Assembly (NCBI GenBank): GCA_963664245.1
Contig: OY760934.1
Location: forward strand, 868,001-932,000
DNA length: 64,000 bases
Source: GCA-2711565 sp963664245
Lineage (GTDB): Bacteria > Bacteroidota > Bacteroidia > Bacteroidales > GCA-2711565
Reading direction: 5' to 3'
Below the pieces are notes generated by a model, which was not told where the DNA came from, did no database searches, and worked only from the letters and a program-made list of their open reading frames with translations. Each line of letters begins with the position of its first letter. Position 1 is the first letter of the stretch. The translations under genes and the position numbers were made by a program. Below are positions 42,872 through 52,764 of the stretch, piece by piece.

Positions 42872-44914
42872 TTATTCTACAGAATACAATTTTTGGTAAG
42901 TTGATCTGACATCATTATTGAGGAACTGAAATTCTATTCCATTCTTGCATTTAAAGCGAAGCGCTCTTAATGCATTAAGCCTTGCTTCAAGTGCAGCTTT
43001 ATTATCAGGATCCGCTTTCAGAACAATATCTGTTAAATGCAACGCTTTTACCAGCTCACCTGCGTTCGTTCTTTCATTTGCTTTTTTAACAATTTCTTCT
43101 GAACCAATTAAATTTACTAAATCACTGTAAATAGATGAAACAGGAATATCATACATATTTGACGAGTTTCCATCAAACCATCCTGTATAACCTTCATAAA
43201 TTCCTCTTACAGACCATAAAACTCTACCATAACCCTGCCCAATACTATTATACTTATCTGGTAAATCAATTTCTTGCATCAATGTAAATACATCTTTTCC
43301 TTCGTTCATTCCCTCTACAGTTTTGTCATGTACATATTGAATTGCGTCGCGATATTTCTTTAATTTTCTTTGTACCTCGCTTTTACCAATTACAGGCTCC
43401 CCATGTCCTGGGAATACCATTTCCGGTTCCAATGCCAAAATTGTATCCAAAGCACTAATGTATTCAAGTGCCCATCTTGGTTTAGAACCCCTTAAAGGAG
43501 AAAGATTAGGAAACGTTATATAATAATTATCCCCAATAAATGCTGCTTTCAACTCTGGTATCCATATAGTTGCCTGATCCGGAGTTTCTCCCGGCGTATG
43601 TATCATAATAAAGTGCATACCGCCATTCTCGTAAACATATCTATGATCAAAAAAAGTATTCGGTTGAATTTTTAGTTCTTTTTCAGTAATTACATTTCCT
43701 TGTATTGCATTTCTTTTTCCAAAATAATCTTTAAGCATAAAATTATATTCTGCAAATTCTTTATGTTTCTCTTGTGCAACAACAGGAATATTCTTTCCTG
43801 CTTTCCATAACTCGATTCCTTGTGTATGGTCGACATGCCCATGTGTAAGAAGTATGGCATCCGGACTAATATGCATATTATATAAAATACTATTCGTTGA
43901 ATCGCTGGCACCTCCAGGATCAATCATTACATATCCTGTATTGGTTTTAATCAGATACGAATTACATAAACTTTCCTCACGAAAAATATTATCATTTATC
44001 TTGTATAAGATCTCATATTGTTTTTTTAACCATTTCTTTAAAGGTTTATTTGTTCTTATATCATCCATCATCCAGTCAGGAGTACCCCACGAATAAGCAT
44101 AAATTAAACTTTCCAGATCGTTTAGTTCATCTACCTTTCTATCTTTTGATAATTCTTTTTGATGATGAAGGGGATACCCTGCTACATCAGAGAACCAATG
44201 TATTTCATCTTCCTTTATTTTTGAAACCATAACTGCACTCAATACTGCCTGATGTAGAAACACAATATGATTTGTATATTTAATAGCATTTATGAGATAA
44301 TCCTGATCAAATAGTAAATCTTTAAAAATTTTCATTGATTCTTGCAGTACACCAATTTCAGGACGAATAGAAAAAATTGCGCAGTTTAAATAAGACCGCA
44401 CCAATTGTGTATCAACATAGGTTTTCACAATAGGGACATCTTCCAGCTTTAAATTGGTTTTCTGATATATCTTCTCCCAATATGCATCTAATGGATCAGG
44501 AGACAGAAGACCAACGTTATTTCTCAGATTGACAGGCCTTATAGCCATTTTTTTATTGCCTGACAGAATAAACTCGGTTGGTTCTTTTAATACCAGAGCA
44601 TCAGCATCCATCCAGACCATTGTTTCTGTTTTTCCATCTAAAAGTTCTTCAGCCTGGGCCAGTGCCTGCATTTTATCAACAAAAGGATAATTTGGTAACG
44701 ATTCATCCTTTTCTAAAGGAATTAAATTAATTCCATCAGATACCAGATATTTACATGGAGCATTAACTGTGTCTCCTATTAGCACATATATCTCGCTATT
44801 TGCGCATTCTCCGCCAAATTCCCGGATACTATTAACCAGGATACTGGCTTGTTTTTCTTGTGTTGGGTTTGAAACCAAAATCACAAAAACAATTTTTAAT
44901 AAAATGTTGTTCAT
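42872..44914 (-). CDS. Fusion of a GT-A-like domain with a metallo-beta-lactamase/alkylsulfatase-like hydrolase
   Basis: 680 residues. Residues 1-300 look like a GT-A fold: 'VFVILVSNPTQEKQASIL' and the DxD motif in 'WMDADALVLK' (D103, D105). Residues about 310-545 are an MBL domain with T357-H-G-H-V-D-H363, 'FIGDNYYITFPNL' and 'FPGHGEPVIG'. The last 120 residues resemble the helical dimerisation domain of alkylsulfatases ('LGSEEIVKKANERTNAGEL' region). I know of no common family with this order. The N-terminal helix could be a weak signal peptide. Function not assigned. Confidence 0.75.
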   Translation of the reverse strand: MNNILLKIVFVILVSNPTQEKQASILVNSIREFGGECANSEIYVLIGDTVNAPCKYLVSDGINLIPLEKDESLPNYPFVDKMQALAQAEELLDGKTETMVWMDADALVLKEPTEFILSGNKKMAIRPVNLRNNVGLLSPDPLDAYWEKIYQKTNLKLEDVPIVKTYVDTQLVRSYLNCAIFSIRPEIGVLQESMKIFKDLLFDQDYLINAIKYTNHIVFLHQAVLSAVMVSKIKEDEIHWFSDVAGYPLHHQKELSKDRKVDELNDLESLIYAYSWGTPDWMMDDIRTNKPLKKWLKKQYEILYKINDNIFREESLCNSYLIKTNTGYVMIDPGGASDSTNSILYNMHISPDAILLTHGHVDHTQGIELWKAGKNIPVVAQEKHKEFAEYNFMLKDYFGKRNAIQGNVITEKELKIQPNTFFDHRYVYENGGMHFIMIHTPGETPDQATIWIPELKAAFIGDNYYITFPNLSPLRGSKPRWALEYISALDTILALEPEMVFPGHGEPVIGKSEVQRKLKKYRDAIQYVHDKTVEGMNEGKDVFTLMQEIDLPDKYNSIGQGYGRVLWSVRGIYEGYTGWFDGNSSNMYDIPVSSIYSDLVNLIGSEEIVKKANERTNAGELVKALHLTDIVLKADPDNKAALEARLNALRALRFKCKNGIEFQFLNNDVRSTYQKLYSVE

Positions 44915-44963
44915 TTTAATAAGTGTATATTAATGAGACATTAATTGATCAAAAATTTGCTAT

Positions 44964-44998
44964 AAAAAATCGCCTAACGATAAGAACGTTAGATAGGC
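44964..44998 (-). terminator. Rho-independent terminator after the ABC permease gene
   Basis: On the minus strand a hairpin with GCCTA..AACG and CGTTAGGC arms (44998-44972) is followed by a run of T (complement of the A run 44964-44969). It lies about 190 bp downstream of the permease stop at 45185, within a 270-bp spacer that shows nothing else. Confidence 0.6.
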
Positions 44999-45184
44999 AA
45001 TGTTTCTGTTAGAAATCTTTGTGTTCAATATTCAAAATAGTAGTACGAGGATATAATAACAATAATTTATGTCTACTTCTTAGATTTAAATTTGCATTTT
45101 AGATTAATCTCTCAATTTGTTGATTATAAACATTAAATGCAACTTAATGAAAAAAAATCTTATTGATTATTTTAACTACAATTT

Positions 45185-47566
45185 TTATTCATATTTTAAT
45201 GAATCTGCCGGATTAATAATTGCTAGTTTATAAATGTGATACATAATTGTACTAAAAACTATCATACATAGGATCATAAAGGAATAAAGGAATATTTCAA
45301 TTCCAAGATTCATTTGATAAGCAAAATTTCTTAACCAATTAACCAGGATTTTATCTGCTATCGTTCCGCCTATGATTGTTGCAATTACTATTAGTAAAAA
45401 ATATTCTTTTAAAAGAAGTAAGACGATATTTATAACTTTTGACCCAAATATTTTCCGAATTACAATTTCTTTTTGTTTTACTTTTCCTAAAAATGTTACG
45501 AGTCCAAACAATCCCATACATGAAATAAAAATAGCAAGTATAGAAAAAACAGCAAATAATATCCCCAGCCTTTGTTCAGCACTATAGAGTTTATCGATTT
45601 CTGTTTCCATAAAATGTATTTCGGCAGGATAATCAGGTTCATAGTTTTTCCATCTATTTTGTATTAAATCAAGAGCTTCCTTATGTGAACCATTGTTAAT
45701 TTTAATTAATACATAATTATAATAATTCCCAATCCTTAACACTAAGGGGCCAATATTTTCTTTTAGTGATTTGAAATGAAAATTTTTAATTACCCCAATA
45801 ATTTGCCCCCTTGGCCCTCCTCTTTCTATCCATTTTCCTACGGCATTTTTCATTCCCATTGCTTTTGCAGCCGACTCGTTAATAATATAATTTACACTAT
45901 CCGTAATTAAATTAAAATCGCGGCCATCGATAATTTCAATGCCCATGGTTTTAATAAAATCATAATCCGCTGTATAATAAAACATTTGTAAATCTTCGTT
46001 AGTTGCTTTTCCTTCCCAATTAGTTCCGCCCCATAAATGAATTGTATTTGTTGGAATATCCGATGAATAAGAGACCTCCGAAATAAAAGGTGTATTAAGC
46101 AATTCATTCTTGAAAGCTTGTGGAGCAGATGCCATTCTCCCATTTAATTGCAGAAATAATAATTGCTCCTTAGTATAACCTAATTTCTTTTGGGACAGAA
46201 ACTGAAGTTGCCTGTGAACCCCGAGTGCACAAATGATTGTAATAATCGCCAATACAAACTGAAGAATCGATAACGCTTTTCTGAATCCGGCTTTTCTTTT
46301 TCCACTAATAAGAATTCCTTTTAAGGCTATTAATGTGTTGTATCTTGAAATAATAAAAGCCGGATATAAGCCGGAAAGTAAACCAACTGCAATAGCAATT
46401 ATCGGTAAATAAATTAGAGTTGACAGATAATGATCCGAGTAAAATACTAAATTTTTACCTACAAAATTATTAAATGAGGGAAGGGCTGTTTTAATGATAA
46501 AAAAAGAAAATATTAAAGCGAATAGGCTTAAGATTATCGATTCCGTTAAAAATTGTTTTATCAACCCATTTCTCGAAACGCCCAATACTTTTCTTACCCC
46601 AATTTCCTTTGTGCGTTTAAACGACTGAGCTGTTGATAAATTCACAAAGTTGATGATTGCTATTAATAAAATAAAAAGTGCTACAATAGTGAATGAAGAA
46701 ACATCTTTATTAACACTAGAGGAACTGTTATTAATATCAATATCGAATTCTGAATTCAGATGGATATCTTTCATCTTCTGCACTGAAAATCTAAAACGGC
46801 CATTCCCAATATTGTTCAGGGTTGCGTCTGACCATAATTTTGTATTCACAATGTTATCATTACCAGGAGATTTTAATAGAACATAATTGTTAAAATAAAA
46901 ATGGCCCCAACTCATGTCAAGATTTGGAGCCAATGATTTTAATAAATCAAAGGGGAGTAAAATATCAAATTTCAAATGTGAATTGAGGGGAATATCTTTA
47001 ATAACCCCTTTAACAACGAGTGGAACTTTTTGAGTAAAAATACTAATTGTTTTACCAACAGGATTATCGTCTCCAAAGTATTTTCTTGATATGGATTCGG
47101 TGAGTAAAACTGAATTTATTTCATTAAATACCCCTTTTGGGTCCCCATATATAAAATCAAAAGATAACATATCAAAAATTCCGGAATCTGCAAATGAATA
47201 TGATTCCGTGTAAAACTTTTTAAATACATCTGGCCTATCTTGAATTTCGACTAAAATTAAATCATTAAAGGGACGATAAGAAAAACCTGTTTCAATTTCA
47301 GGAATTGTATTCATGACATGTTCTAATAATGGCAAAGGTGTTGCAACAGATTTAAAATTTTTATTACCATTATCTGTTACAGATGTCAGCCGACAGATTC
47401 TTTCAAATTTCTCATTATGTTTATCATAACTGAGCTCATCCTGTATCCATAAAAAAATTAAAAAACTGCACGAAATCCCTATGGCCAAACCTAACACATT
47501 TACTACGGTAAATAATTTGTTTCGAAACAGAAATCTAAAACTGGTTTTAATTAAGTTAGTAATCAT
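45185..47566 (-). CDS. MacB/FtsX-type ABC transporter permease
   Basis: 793 residues. It begins 'LIKTSFRFLFRNKLFTVVNV', the amphipathic start and first helix of MacB-like permeases in Bacteroidota, followed by the MacB periplasmic core, then FtsX helices ('FIVALFILLIAIINFVNL', 'TKEIGVRKVLGVSRNGLIKQ') and a second half with a repeat of the same motif ('KEIVIRKIFGSKVINIVLLL'). These proteins drive efflux or mechanical signalling of exported lipoproteins or peptides and need an ATPase partner. No ATPase gene is adjacent, which is common for this subgroup in Bacteroidota. Confidence 0.9.
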   Translation of the reverse strand: MITNLIKTSFRFLFRNKLFTVVNVLGLAIGISCSFLIFLWIQDELSYDKHNEKFERICRLTSVTDNGNKNFKSVATPLPLLEHVMNTIPEIETGFSYRPFNDLILVEIQDRPDVFKKFYTESYSFADSGIFDMLSFDFIYGDPKGVFNEINSVLLTESISRKYFGDDNPVGKTISIFTQKVPLVVKGVIKDIPLNSHLKFDILLPFDLLKSLAPNLDMSWGHFYFNNYVLLKSPGNDNIVNTKLWSDATLNNIGNGRFRFSVQKMKDIHLNSEFDIDINNSSSSVNKDVSSFTIVALFILLIAIINFVNLSTAQSFKRTKEIGVRKVLGVSRNGLIKQFLTESIILSLFALIFSFFIIKTALPSFNNFVGKNLVFYSDHYLSTLIYLPIIAIAVGLLSGLYPAFIISRYNTLIALKGILISGKRKAGFRKALSILQFVLAIITIICALGVHRQLQFLSQKKLGYTKEQLLFLQLNGRMASAPQAFKNELLNTPFISEVSYSSDIPTNTIHLWGGTNWEGKATNEDLQMFYYTADYDFIKTMGIEIIDGRDFNLITDSVNYIINESAAKAMGMKNAVGKWIERGGPRGQIIGVIKNFHFKSLKENIGPLVLRIGNYYNYVLIKINNGSHKEALDLIQNRWKNYEPDYPAEIHFMETEIDKLYSAEQRLGILFAVFSILAIFISCMGLFGLVTFLGKVKQKEIVIRKIFGSKVINIVLLLLKEYFLLIVIATIIGGTIADKILVNWLRNFAYQMNLGIEIFLYSFMILCMIVFSTIMYHIYKLAIINPADSLKYE

Positions 47567-47635
47567 TTTCTTTTTTTTTAATTATTAATAATTTAATTTT
47601 ATTAAATGGGATTCAATTGTATTGGAGATATTGTT

Positions 47636-48718
47636 CTATATTCTTTTGGCAGAAGGAATTAAATAGTTAATAATAATATCTATAGTTTGGCACCACTGTT
47701 CATTACATTTTTCAACAGTTATACCTGAAATATTATTTGATGAAACAACAACCATTTTTAATTCCGGAACAATAACAATAAACTGCCCACCAAAACCATT
47801 TGCAAAGAAATAATCATAACCATTTTTCTGCCCGGTCCACCAAAATAAACCATATCCATTTTGAAAAGAAATGCAATCGTTTGTCTCAATATGAGAGGTT
47901 GTTGCTTTATCAATCCATGTTTTTGAAATAATTTGCACATCCCCGTATTTTCCTTCATTAAGTATCAGTTCACCAAATTTCAGCATGGACAAAGGGGTAA
48001 TTTTTAACCGTACTCCACCAAAATTATACCCACGATTATCTTTCGTCCATTTACAGGAGTCTATCTGTAACGGTTTAAATAAATATTTATTTGCAAATTC
48101 AAATGTACTCATCCCGACAGCTTCTGTTAAAACTACTGAAACCAAATGTGCTGCACCATCACTATAATTAAATAACGCTCTCGGGGTATATATCATTTCT
48201 TTATCCAGAATATAATTTATATGATCGTCTGAATTATAATACCAATCAATAAACTCAGATTCAAGCCCTAACTCCTTCCATGGTATTCCACAACTCATTC
48301 GCATTAAATTATACAACGATATGGAAGATTTTTCATCACTTAAATCATATATCGTAGAATCAAAAAAATCACCAAGTGTCTGATCCAAACTAATAATGTA
48401 TCCTTTATCCATAGCAATACCAACCAAAGTGGAAGTAAAACTTTTTGTTACAGACATTACATCGTGTAATTCATCTTTTGCTCCATCTTTAAAATATACT
48501 TCAGATATAAGTATGTTATTTTTTGATACCAATAAACTTCTTAGATTTTCAATTTCTACCGCACGTTCATATGCATATGAAAGTTTATTCTCGTCTATCA
48601 TATTTTCCTGTGCCAAAGGGAAATTATACAGTTTTGGATTACTTTCAGTTTCTTTTTTACAACCAATAAAACTCAACAATGCCATAAATAAAATGGATAC
48701 AAAATTTATTTTATACAT
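47636..48718 (-). CDS. Lipoprotein PF00144 serine hydrolase (NylB-like)
   Basis: 360 residues with a lipoprotein signal (Cys20 in 'SFIGCKKETES'). The catalytic motif is S89-V-T-K92, the Tyr region is 'ALFNYSDGAAHLVSVV' (YSD instead of YxN), and the third region is 'FANGFGGQFIVIVP'. This is the same pattern as 8407 and 17291, the NylB-like branch. It follows the FG-GAP protein by 3 bp, so the two are co-transcribed. Likely surface or periplasmic and lipid-anchored. Confidence 0.88.
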   Translation of the reverse strand: MYKINFVSILFMALLSFIGCKKETESNPKLYNFPLAQENMIDENKLSYAYERAVEIENLRSLLVSKNNILISEVYFKDGAKDELHDVMSVTKSFTSTLVGIAMDKGYIISLDQTLGDFFDSTIYDLSDEKSSISLYNLMRMSCGIPWKELGLESEFIDWYYNSDDHINYILDKEMIYTPRALFNYSDGAAHLVSVVLTEAVGMSTFEFANKYLFKPLQIDSCKWTKDNRGYNFGGVRLKITPLSMLKFGELILNEGKYGDVQIISKTWIDKATTSHIETNDCISFQNGYGLFWWTGQKNGYDYFFANGFGGQFIVIVPELKMVVVSSNNISGITVEKCNEQWCQTIDIIINYLIPSAKRI

Positions 48719-48721
48719 TCT

Positions 48722-50170
48722 TTAATCAGTTATAATGGACTTTTTTGTTTGTGAATATTTCGTTGTTTTTAAAACACAATAATAAATACCTGCCGGAAGG
48801 CTCTGGCCATTAAATATTAACTGATGTTTTCCTTGCAATTGTACCCCATTGAACAGTATAGCCACCTCATTTCCTTCACTACTATATATTCTTAAGTCAG
48901 TTAATCCGCTTGACGGAAGATACCAACTGAAGGTTGTATAGTTACAAAAGGGGTTAGGGTAATTTTGGTTTAAAAATTCTATCTCAGGTTCATCCTCATT
49001 ATTAATACCTGTCGTGTAAGTATTCAAATTTTCATATAGAGTTATTACGCCAAGACCTCCTGCTCCTGCAACAATATCAATATCCCCATCATTATCAAAA
49101 TCAATTAACTCAAGAGCTGCTCCTCCAGTAAAGTTATATTCTAAAACATGCTTTGACCAGTTAAAACTATCATTGTAATAAATCACAAATTCACCGGGGA
49201 TTTTACCTATTGCAATAACGTCTATATCCCCATCAAGATCAATATCACAACCATATGAACGCACCGCTATATCGAGATTTGTTGTAACAATATGCTTGGA
49301 CCAGGAATTTGTTGAATAATCATTGCATAGCCAATAGGCTAATTGATTCGAAGACCAGGCACTTCCAATCACATCTAATTTTGAATTTTTATTTATATCT
49401 ATCACATCAACAAAGCAACTTCCGATAAAATTAGCATCAATTATTTTCTTTGACCAGATTTGGGAGTTATCTCCCGTATTTTCCCACCAGGCTAACATAT
49501 TTGATTCATCAGCAGTTCCGATAATATCAAGGTCATTATCAGAGTCAAGGTCAATTATTTTAACAGATTTAGCTCCTGTAAAATTTGAAGTTAATTGTAC
49601 ATATGACCATGCAGGTATTTCTCCACTATTGTTATAGCAAATGTCTATACTTCCGGGTGTAGAACTTACCGTAATTATATCGATGTCACCGTCAAGATCA
49701 ATATCAACACATTGTGCATCATGTGCATTTGTGTAATTTGTCTTTATAATATGTTTTGTCCATCCTGATTCCGTATCTTTGTCTTTTTCCCACCATGCAA
49801 TCTCATTGAGTTGCCACGAGCTTGCTACGATATCAAGACTGCTATCGGAATTGATGAATGCAGCATCAACAGACATAACATGGATAAAAGAAGCATCAAT
49901 AGTGAATTTCGTCCATGAGTCCAAACTGCCTCCGTTATTACACCACCAGGCTATTCCCTTACTGGAGGAATTAGGTGTGATTTCTGAGCCTCCAATAATA
50001 TCAAGATCTCCATCATTATCTAAATCAACAATCTTTACACACTGTATTCCTAGAAAGTTGTTATCGATGGAATGTTTCTTAAATATTAATTCCTGGGCAT
50101 TTAAAACAATTACCCCAAATATTAAAGGCAACAAACAAAATATTATTTGCGGGGAATTAGATCTTCTCAT
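48722..50170 (-). CDS. Secreted FG-GAP/VCBS repeat protein with type IX sorting tail
   Basis: 482 residues. After a signal peptide (about 1-24) come about seven FG-GAP blades with repeated calcium-type motifs ('DLDNDGDLDIIGG', 'DIDLDGDIDIITV', 'DLDSDNDLDIIGTA', 'DFDNDGDIDIVAGA'). The last 85 residues are a type A sorting domain: 'LNQNYPNPFCNYTTFSW', 'LPSSGLTDLRIYS', 'LPAGIYYCVLKT'. It would be secreted by type IX and displayed on or released from the surface as a beta-propeller. It is 9 bp downstream of the LVIVD lipoprotein. Confidence 0.9.
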   Translation of the reverse strand: MRRSNSPQIIFCLLPLIFGVIVLNAQELIFKKHSIDNNFLGIQCVKIVDLDNDGDLDIIGGSEITPNSSSKGIAWWCNNGGSLDSWTKFTIDASFIHVMSVDAAFINSDSSLDIVASSWQLNEIAWWEKDKDTESGWTKHIIKTNYTNAHDAQCVDIDLDGDIDIITVSSTPGSIDICYNNSGEIPAWSYVQLTSNFTGAKSVKIIDLDSDNDLDIIGTADESNMLAWWENTGDNSQIWSKKIIDANFIGSCFVDVIDINKNSKLDVIGSAWSSNQLAYWLCNDYSTNSWSKHIVTTNLDIAVRSYGCDIDLDGDIDVIAIGKIPGEFVIYYNDSFNWSKHVLEYNFTGGAALELIDFDNDGDIDIVAGAGGLGVITLYENLNTYTTGINNEDEPEIEFLNQNYPNPFCNYTTFSWYLPSSGLTDLRIYSSEGNEVAILFNGVQLQGKHQLIFNGQSLPAGIYYCVLKTTKYSQTKKSIITD

Positions 50171-50179
50171 ATCGGAGTT

Positions 50180-51115
50180 CTAATATTTTAGAATAACAAA
50201 TCCTTTATCCTGATCCGCAAGGAATATAATATCATTCATAACGGCGATATCATGAGGGGCATATCCTTTGATGGTCTCCAATAATTGCAGATTGTTATTC
50301 TCTGCATAGTTCCATATCTCTACCCCTGCCTGTAAATCAGCAATATAAATATTGGATTGTTTCGCACATATTCCATAAGATTCCCCCCCATTATTTTTTG
50401 TATGTATGATGTTTGGTAAGGCGGGATTTGTAATTGAAAGTATGTTAAATCCGTTCATATGTTTTGACAGGAACAGAAGGTCATCATTTATGTGAACATC
50501 CCATGCCCCCGATGTTCCCGTTATAGTGGCAATGATATCAGGATTAGCCGGATCATTTACATCAATAATTTGCAGCCCTTTTTGAGAATTAGCAAAATAT
50601 ATATGTCCTTCGTTATAAATTAAATCCATTCCCTGCCCCTGACAATTAAGTGTCTTAACCTTAGTGATGTTGGACAAATCGGAAATATTCAGGATCTCCA
50701 GGTAACCGTTTTGTGTGGCTGCATACAAATAGTTTTCGTTTTTGCTTATCCCATTAACTGTTCCGGATAATTTTATTGAAGAGACAAAAGTTGGATTTTG
50801 AGGATTTACAGTATTATAAACATAAATATTTTTATTCCCACCAGCTCCCACAAACAGATTGTTATTATCTATGTATATTCCAAAAGCTGTTTCATCGGTT
50901 GTCAGAGTTGTTAGTTTGTTCGGTTTGCCAGGATTGCTAATATTTATAACCGCGACACCGCTGTTGTAGGACACGTAAGCATAGTTAGCATTTATAGCAA
51001 CTTCATATGAGCTTCCCAGACTAATCTGACCAATTTGGGAGTTTGAAGAAGGTGAATCATTCTTTTTACATCCGGCAAACAAAAAAATTAGGGCAACAAT
51101 AGCAAATGTTCTCAT
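50180..51115 (-). CDS. Lipoprotein with LVIVD-type beta-propeller repeats
   Basis: 311 residues with a lipoprotein signal (Cys16 in 'LFAGCKKNDSP'). Repeats of about 40 residues carry the LVIVD pattern: 'VAVINISNPGKPNKL', 'LEILNISDLSNITKV', 'LQIIDVNDPANPDII', 'FNILSITNPALPNII'. These form a propeller thought to bind proteins or sugars at the cell surface. It is 9 bp upstream of the FG-GAP protein; both are propellers and may work together with the serine hydrolase at 47636 in one transcript. Confidence 0.85.
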   Translation of the reverse strand: MRTFAIVALIFLFAGCKKNDSPSSNSQIGQISLGSSYEVAINANYAYVSYNSGVAVINISNPGKPNKLTTLTTDETAFGIYIDNNNLFVGAGGNKNIYVYNTVNPQNPTFVSSIKLSGTVNGISKNENYLYAATQNGYLEILNISDLSNITKVKTLNCQGQGMDLIYNEGHIYFANSQKGLQIIDVNDPANPDIIATITGTSGAWDVHINDDLLFLSKHMNGFNILSITNPALPNIIHTKNNGGESYGICAKQSNIYIADLQAGVEIWNYAENNNLQLLETIKGYAPHDIAVMNDIIFLADQDKGFVILKY

Positions 51116-51152
51116 TATTTAAATTTTAAGGTTTTTTATTATATTGGATTTG

Positions 51153-51632
51153 TTAATTCGTTTCCAGGTACCTGGCATACATATCAGAAATAATGAACCA
51201 TTTACCATTATTTTTGGTTAATGTCATCATATCTATTCCTTTCCAATCGTTTACATCTTCACCATCATATTTATACGACATATCAATATAATATGTAACC
51301 AATGCAGAGGTACCATTGTTATAGATATTAATTACAGGATCAACTTCTTTGAAATAATTGACCTTTGCGTGCAACATCCAGTTCTCATAATCTTCTCTAT
51401 ACATATCCTTACCAGATAGTATCTTGTTAAAAGGAGGTTTTACAAATAAAATATCATCATGAACATATCTTAACTGTTCATCGATATCTTCAGAAACTGA
51501 CCATGCCATATTATGTGCTTTAACGGTTTCCCAGACTTCTTTGGTTACTGTTTCATTTTTATCAATCATATTACAAGCGTTTAATATTATTAATAAACTA
51601 ATAGATATTAAGAGAAATATTATTCTTTTCAT
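51153..51632 (-). CDS. NTF2-like (SnoaL-type) lipoprotein
   Basis: 159 residues with a lipoprotein signal (Cys20 in 'ILNACNMIDKNETV'). The domain reads 'VTKEVWETVKAHNMAWS', 'YVHDDILFVKPPFNKIL', 'MDMSYKYDGEDV' style strands and 'NNGKWFIISDMYARY'. It is a paralogue of 54006 and of the relic at 57362-57533. It directly follows a serine hydrolase tail relic, in the same order as the other copies. Ligand or activity unknown. Confidence 0.8.
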   Translation of the reverse strand: MKRIIFLLISISLLIILNACNMIDKNETVTKEVWETVKAHNMAWSVSEDIDEQLRYVHDDILFVKPPFNKILSGKDMYREDYENWMLHAKVNYFKEVDPVINIYNNGTSALVTYYIDMSYKYDGEDVNDWKGIDMMTLTKNNGKWFIISDMYARYLETN

Positions 51633-51661
51633 TTTACTATTGAATACTTAAATTACAATTA

Positions 51662-51815
51662 CTAATATTTTATTACAGCTTTCATCATCATTCCCATTCC
51701 CATATCAATATTGGATACATCGCGATTTGACGAACTATACAGAATTATTGATCCTGTAAATTCTGATTTGTTTAAAGCCATATAAGCTGAAAGACCAATA
51801 CTTGGAATAGTTGAT
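51662..51815 (-). pseudogene. C-terminal fragment of a PF00144 lipoprotein hydrolase (like 58934-60067)
   Basis: The minus frame reads 'GLSAYMALNKSEFTGSIILY', 'SSNRDVSN', 'KAVIKY' and a stop at 51662, matching the last 50 residues of the intact gene at 58934 ('GHSAYIAFNKSKSTGAIILF', 'KAILKY'). No N-terminal part exists. The sequence between its stop and the next ATG also matches that after 58934. The rest of 51816-51920 shows nothing. Confidence 0.88.
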
Positions 51816-51920
51816 AAGAAAATAGTATAAAACAGAATGCTCCCTTACTTACCAAAATGTCATTTAGCAAAGCTTGCCTGCTTTATTAAATAAATACCCA
51901 GACCGTTTATGGGTTTCTAT

Positions 51921-52763
51921 TTATTCTTCAGTAATGCAATTAATAGCCTTCCAGCCTTCACTACTTTTAAAAAACTGTAAATATTCGGTTCTGAATGGAA
52001 ATACGATTTCAACTATTGTCAAATCACTCATTGTATCAAGAATATGAATATCATACTTTTGATTTATCCTATCTTCTTTTTCTCTCGGATAATTTGCATT
52101 GGCAACCAGCAGTTCCGATCTTTGTCTTTTTAAAAGCTTTCTGTTTGAACCGTCTATTTTTTTAACAGTAATTTTGTTAAATTCAGGATGAATAGCTATT
52201 TCAAGATATTCAGGATTGGGGAACAAAATGCCTTTTGCATATTTATGTGCACTCTCCAGTATCTCTTTCACAACTTCTTTTTCCGTAATAGATTCATTCT
52301 GTATAGAATCCAAACCGGTAGTCCATAAAACATTTACTATTTTCCAGCTACCATTCAGTTTCACCATCTGTAAATAATCTCTGAAGTTGTCGGTCAATAG
52401 TCTTGCATTTGCAATGTTTCGGTCAACTTTCAATATCTTTACATCCAATTCTTCTTGTACCTTCTTAGGTGATTCGGATCTAGCTAATGCATTTTCAACA
52501 AGCTGAGAATATGTCATATATACCAAAGCAATCTTGTCCGGCGTTTCCAGATAAATTGGTATTACCTTATTAAGATCCGGCGACAAAGCTCTTTCCATCC
52601 GATATACTTCTCCGGTATAATAAGTTTCGGCATAATCCAGAACAGTATTCTTGATTAATTCCATATCGGCATTATTGTCGGGTTTTTGACAATACAAAAC
52701 ACAACTGATCAGGATAAAAAACAGAAGATACAATAAGAACTTCATATCTAATATTTTTTTCAC
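51921..52763 (-). CDS. Secreted protein with two lumazine-binding-like (NTF2) domains
   Basis: 280 residues; a signal peptide about 1-26. Two domains are visible: 'LIKNTVLDYAETYYTGE' to 'NGSWKIVNVLW', and 'VVKEILESAHKYAKGI' to 'SEGWKAINCITEE'. The layout matches the protein at 25002. It starts 2 bp from the stop of the esterase at 52765, so the two are one transcript. Ligand unknown. Confidence 0.72.
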   Translation of the reverse strand: MKKILDMKFLLYLLFFILISCVLYCQKPDNNADMELIKNTVLDYAETYYTGEVYRMERALSPDLNKVIPIYLETPDKIALVYMTYSQLVENALARSESPKKVQEELDVKILKVDRNIANARLLTDNFRDYLQMVKLNGSWKIVNVLWTTGLDSIQNESITEKEVVKEILESAHKYAKGILFPNPEYLEIAIHPEFNKITVKKIDGSNRKLLKRQRSELLVANANYPREKEDRINQKYDIHILDTMSDLTIVEIVFPFRTEYLQFFKSSEGWKAINCITEE

Positions 52764-52764
52764 T

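Noticed and set aside
44972..44998. attC-like site: GCCTAAC ... GTTAGAT, matching the RYYYAAC/GTTRRRY core pattern
   Set aside because: Only 8 bases separate the boxes, there is no second pair of boxes, and it is followed by a T run on the minus strand, so a terminator explains it.
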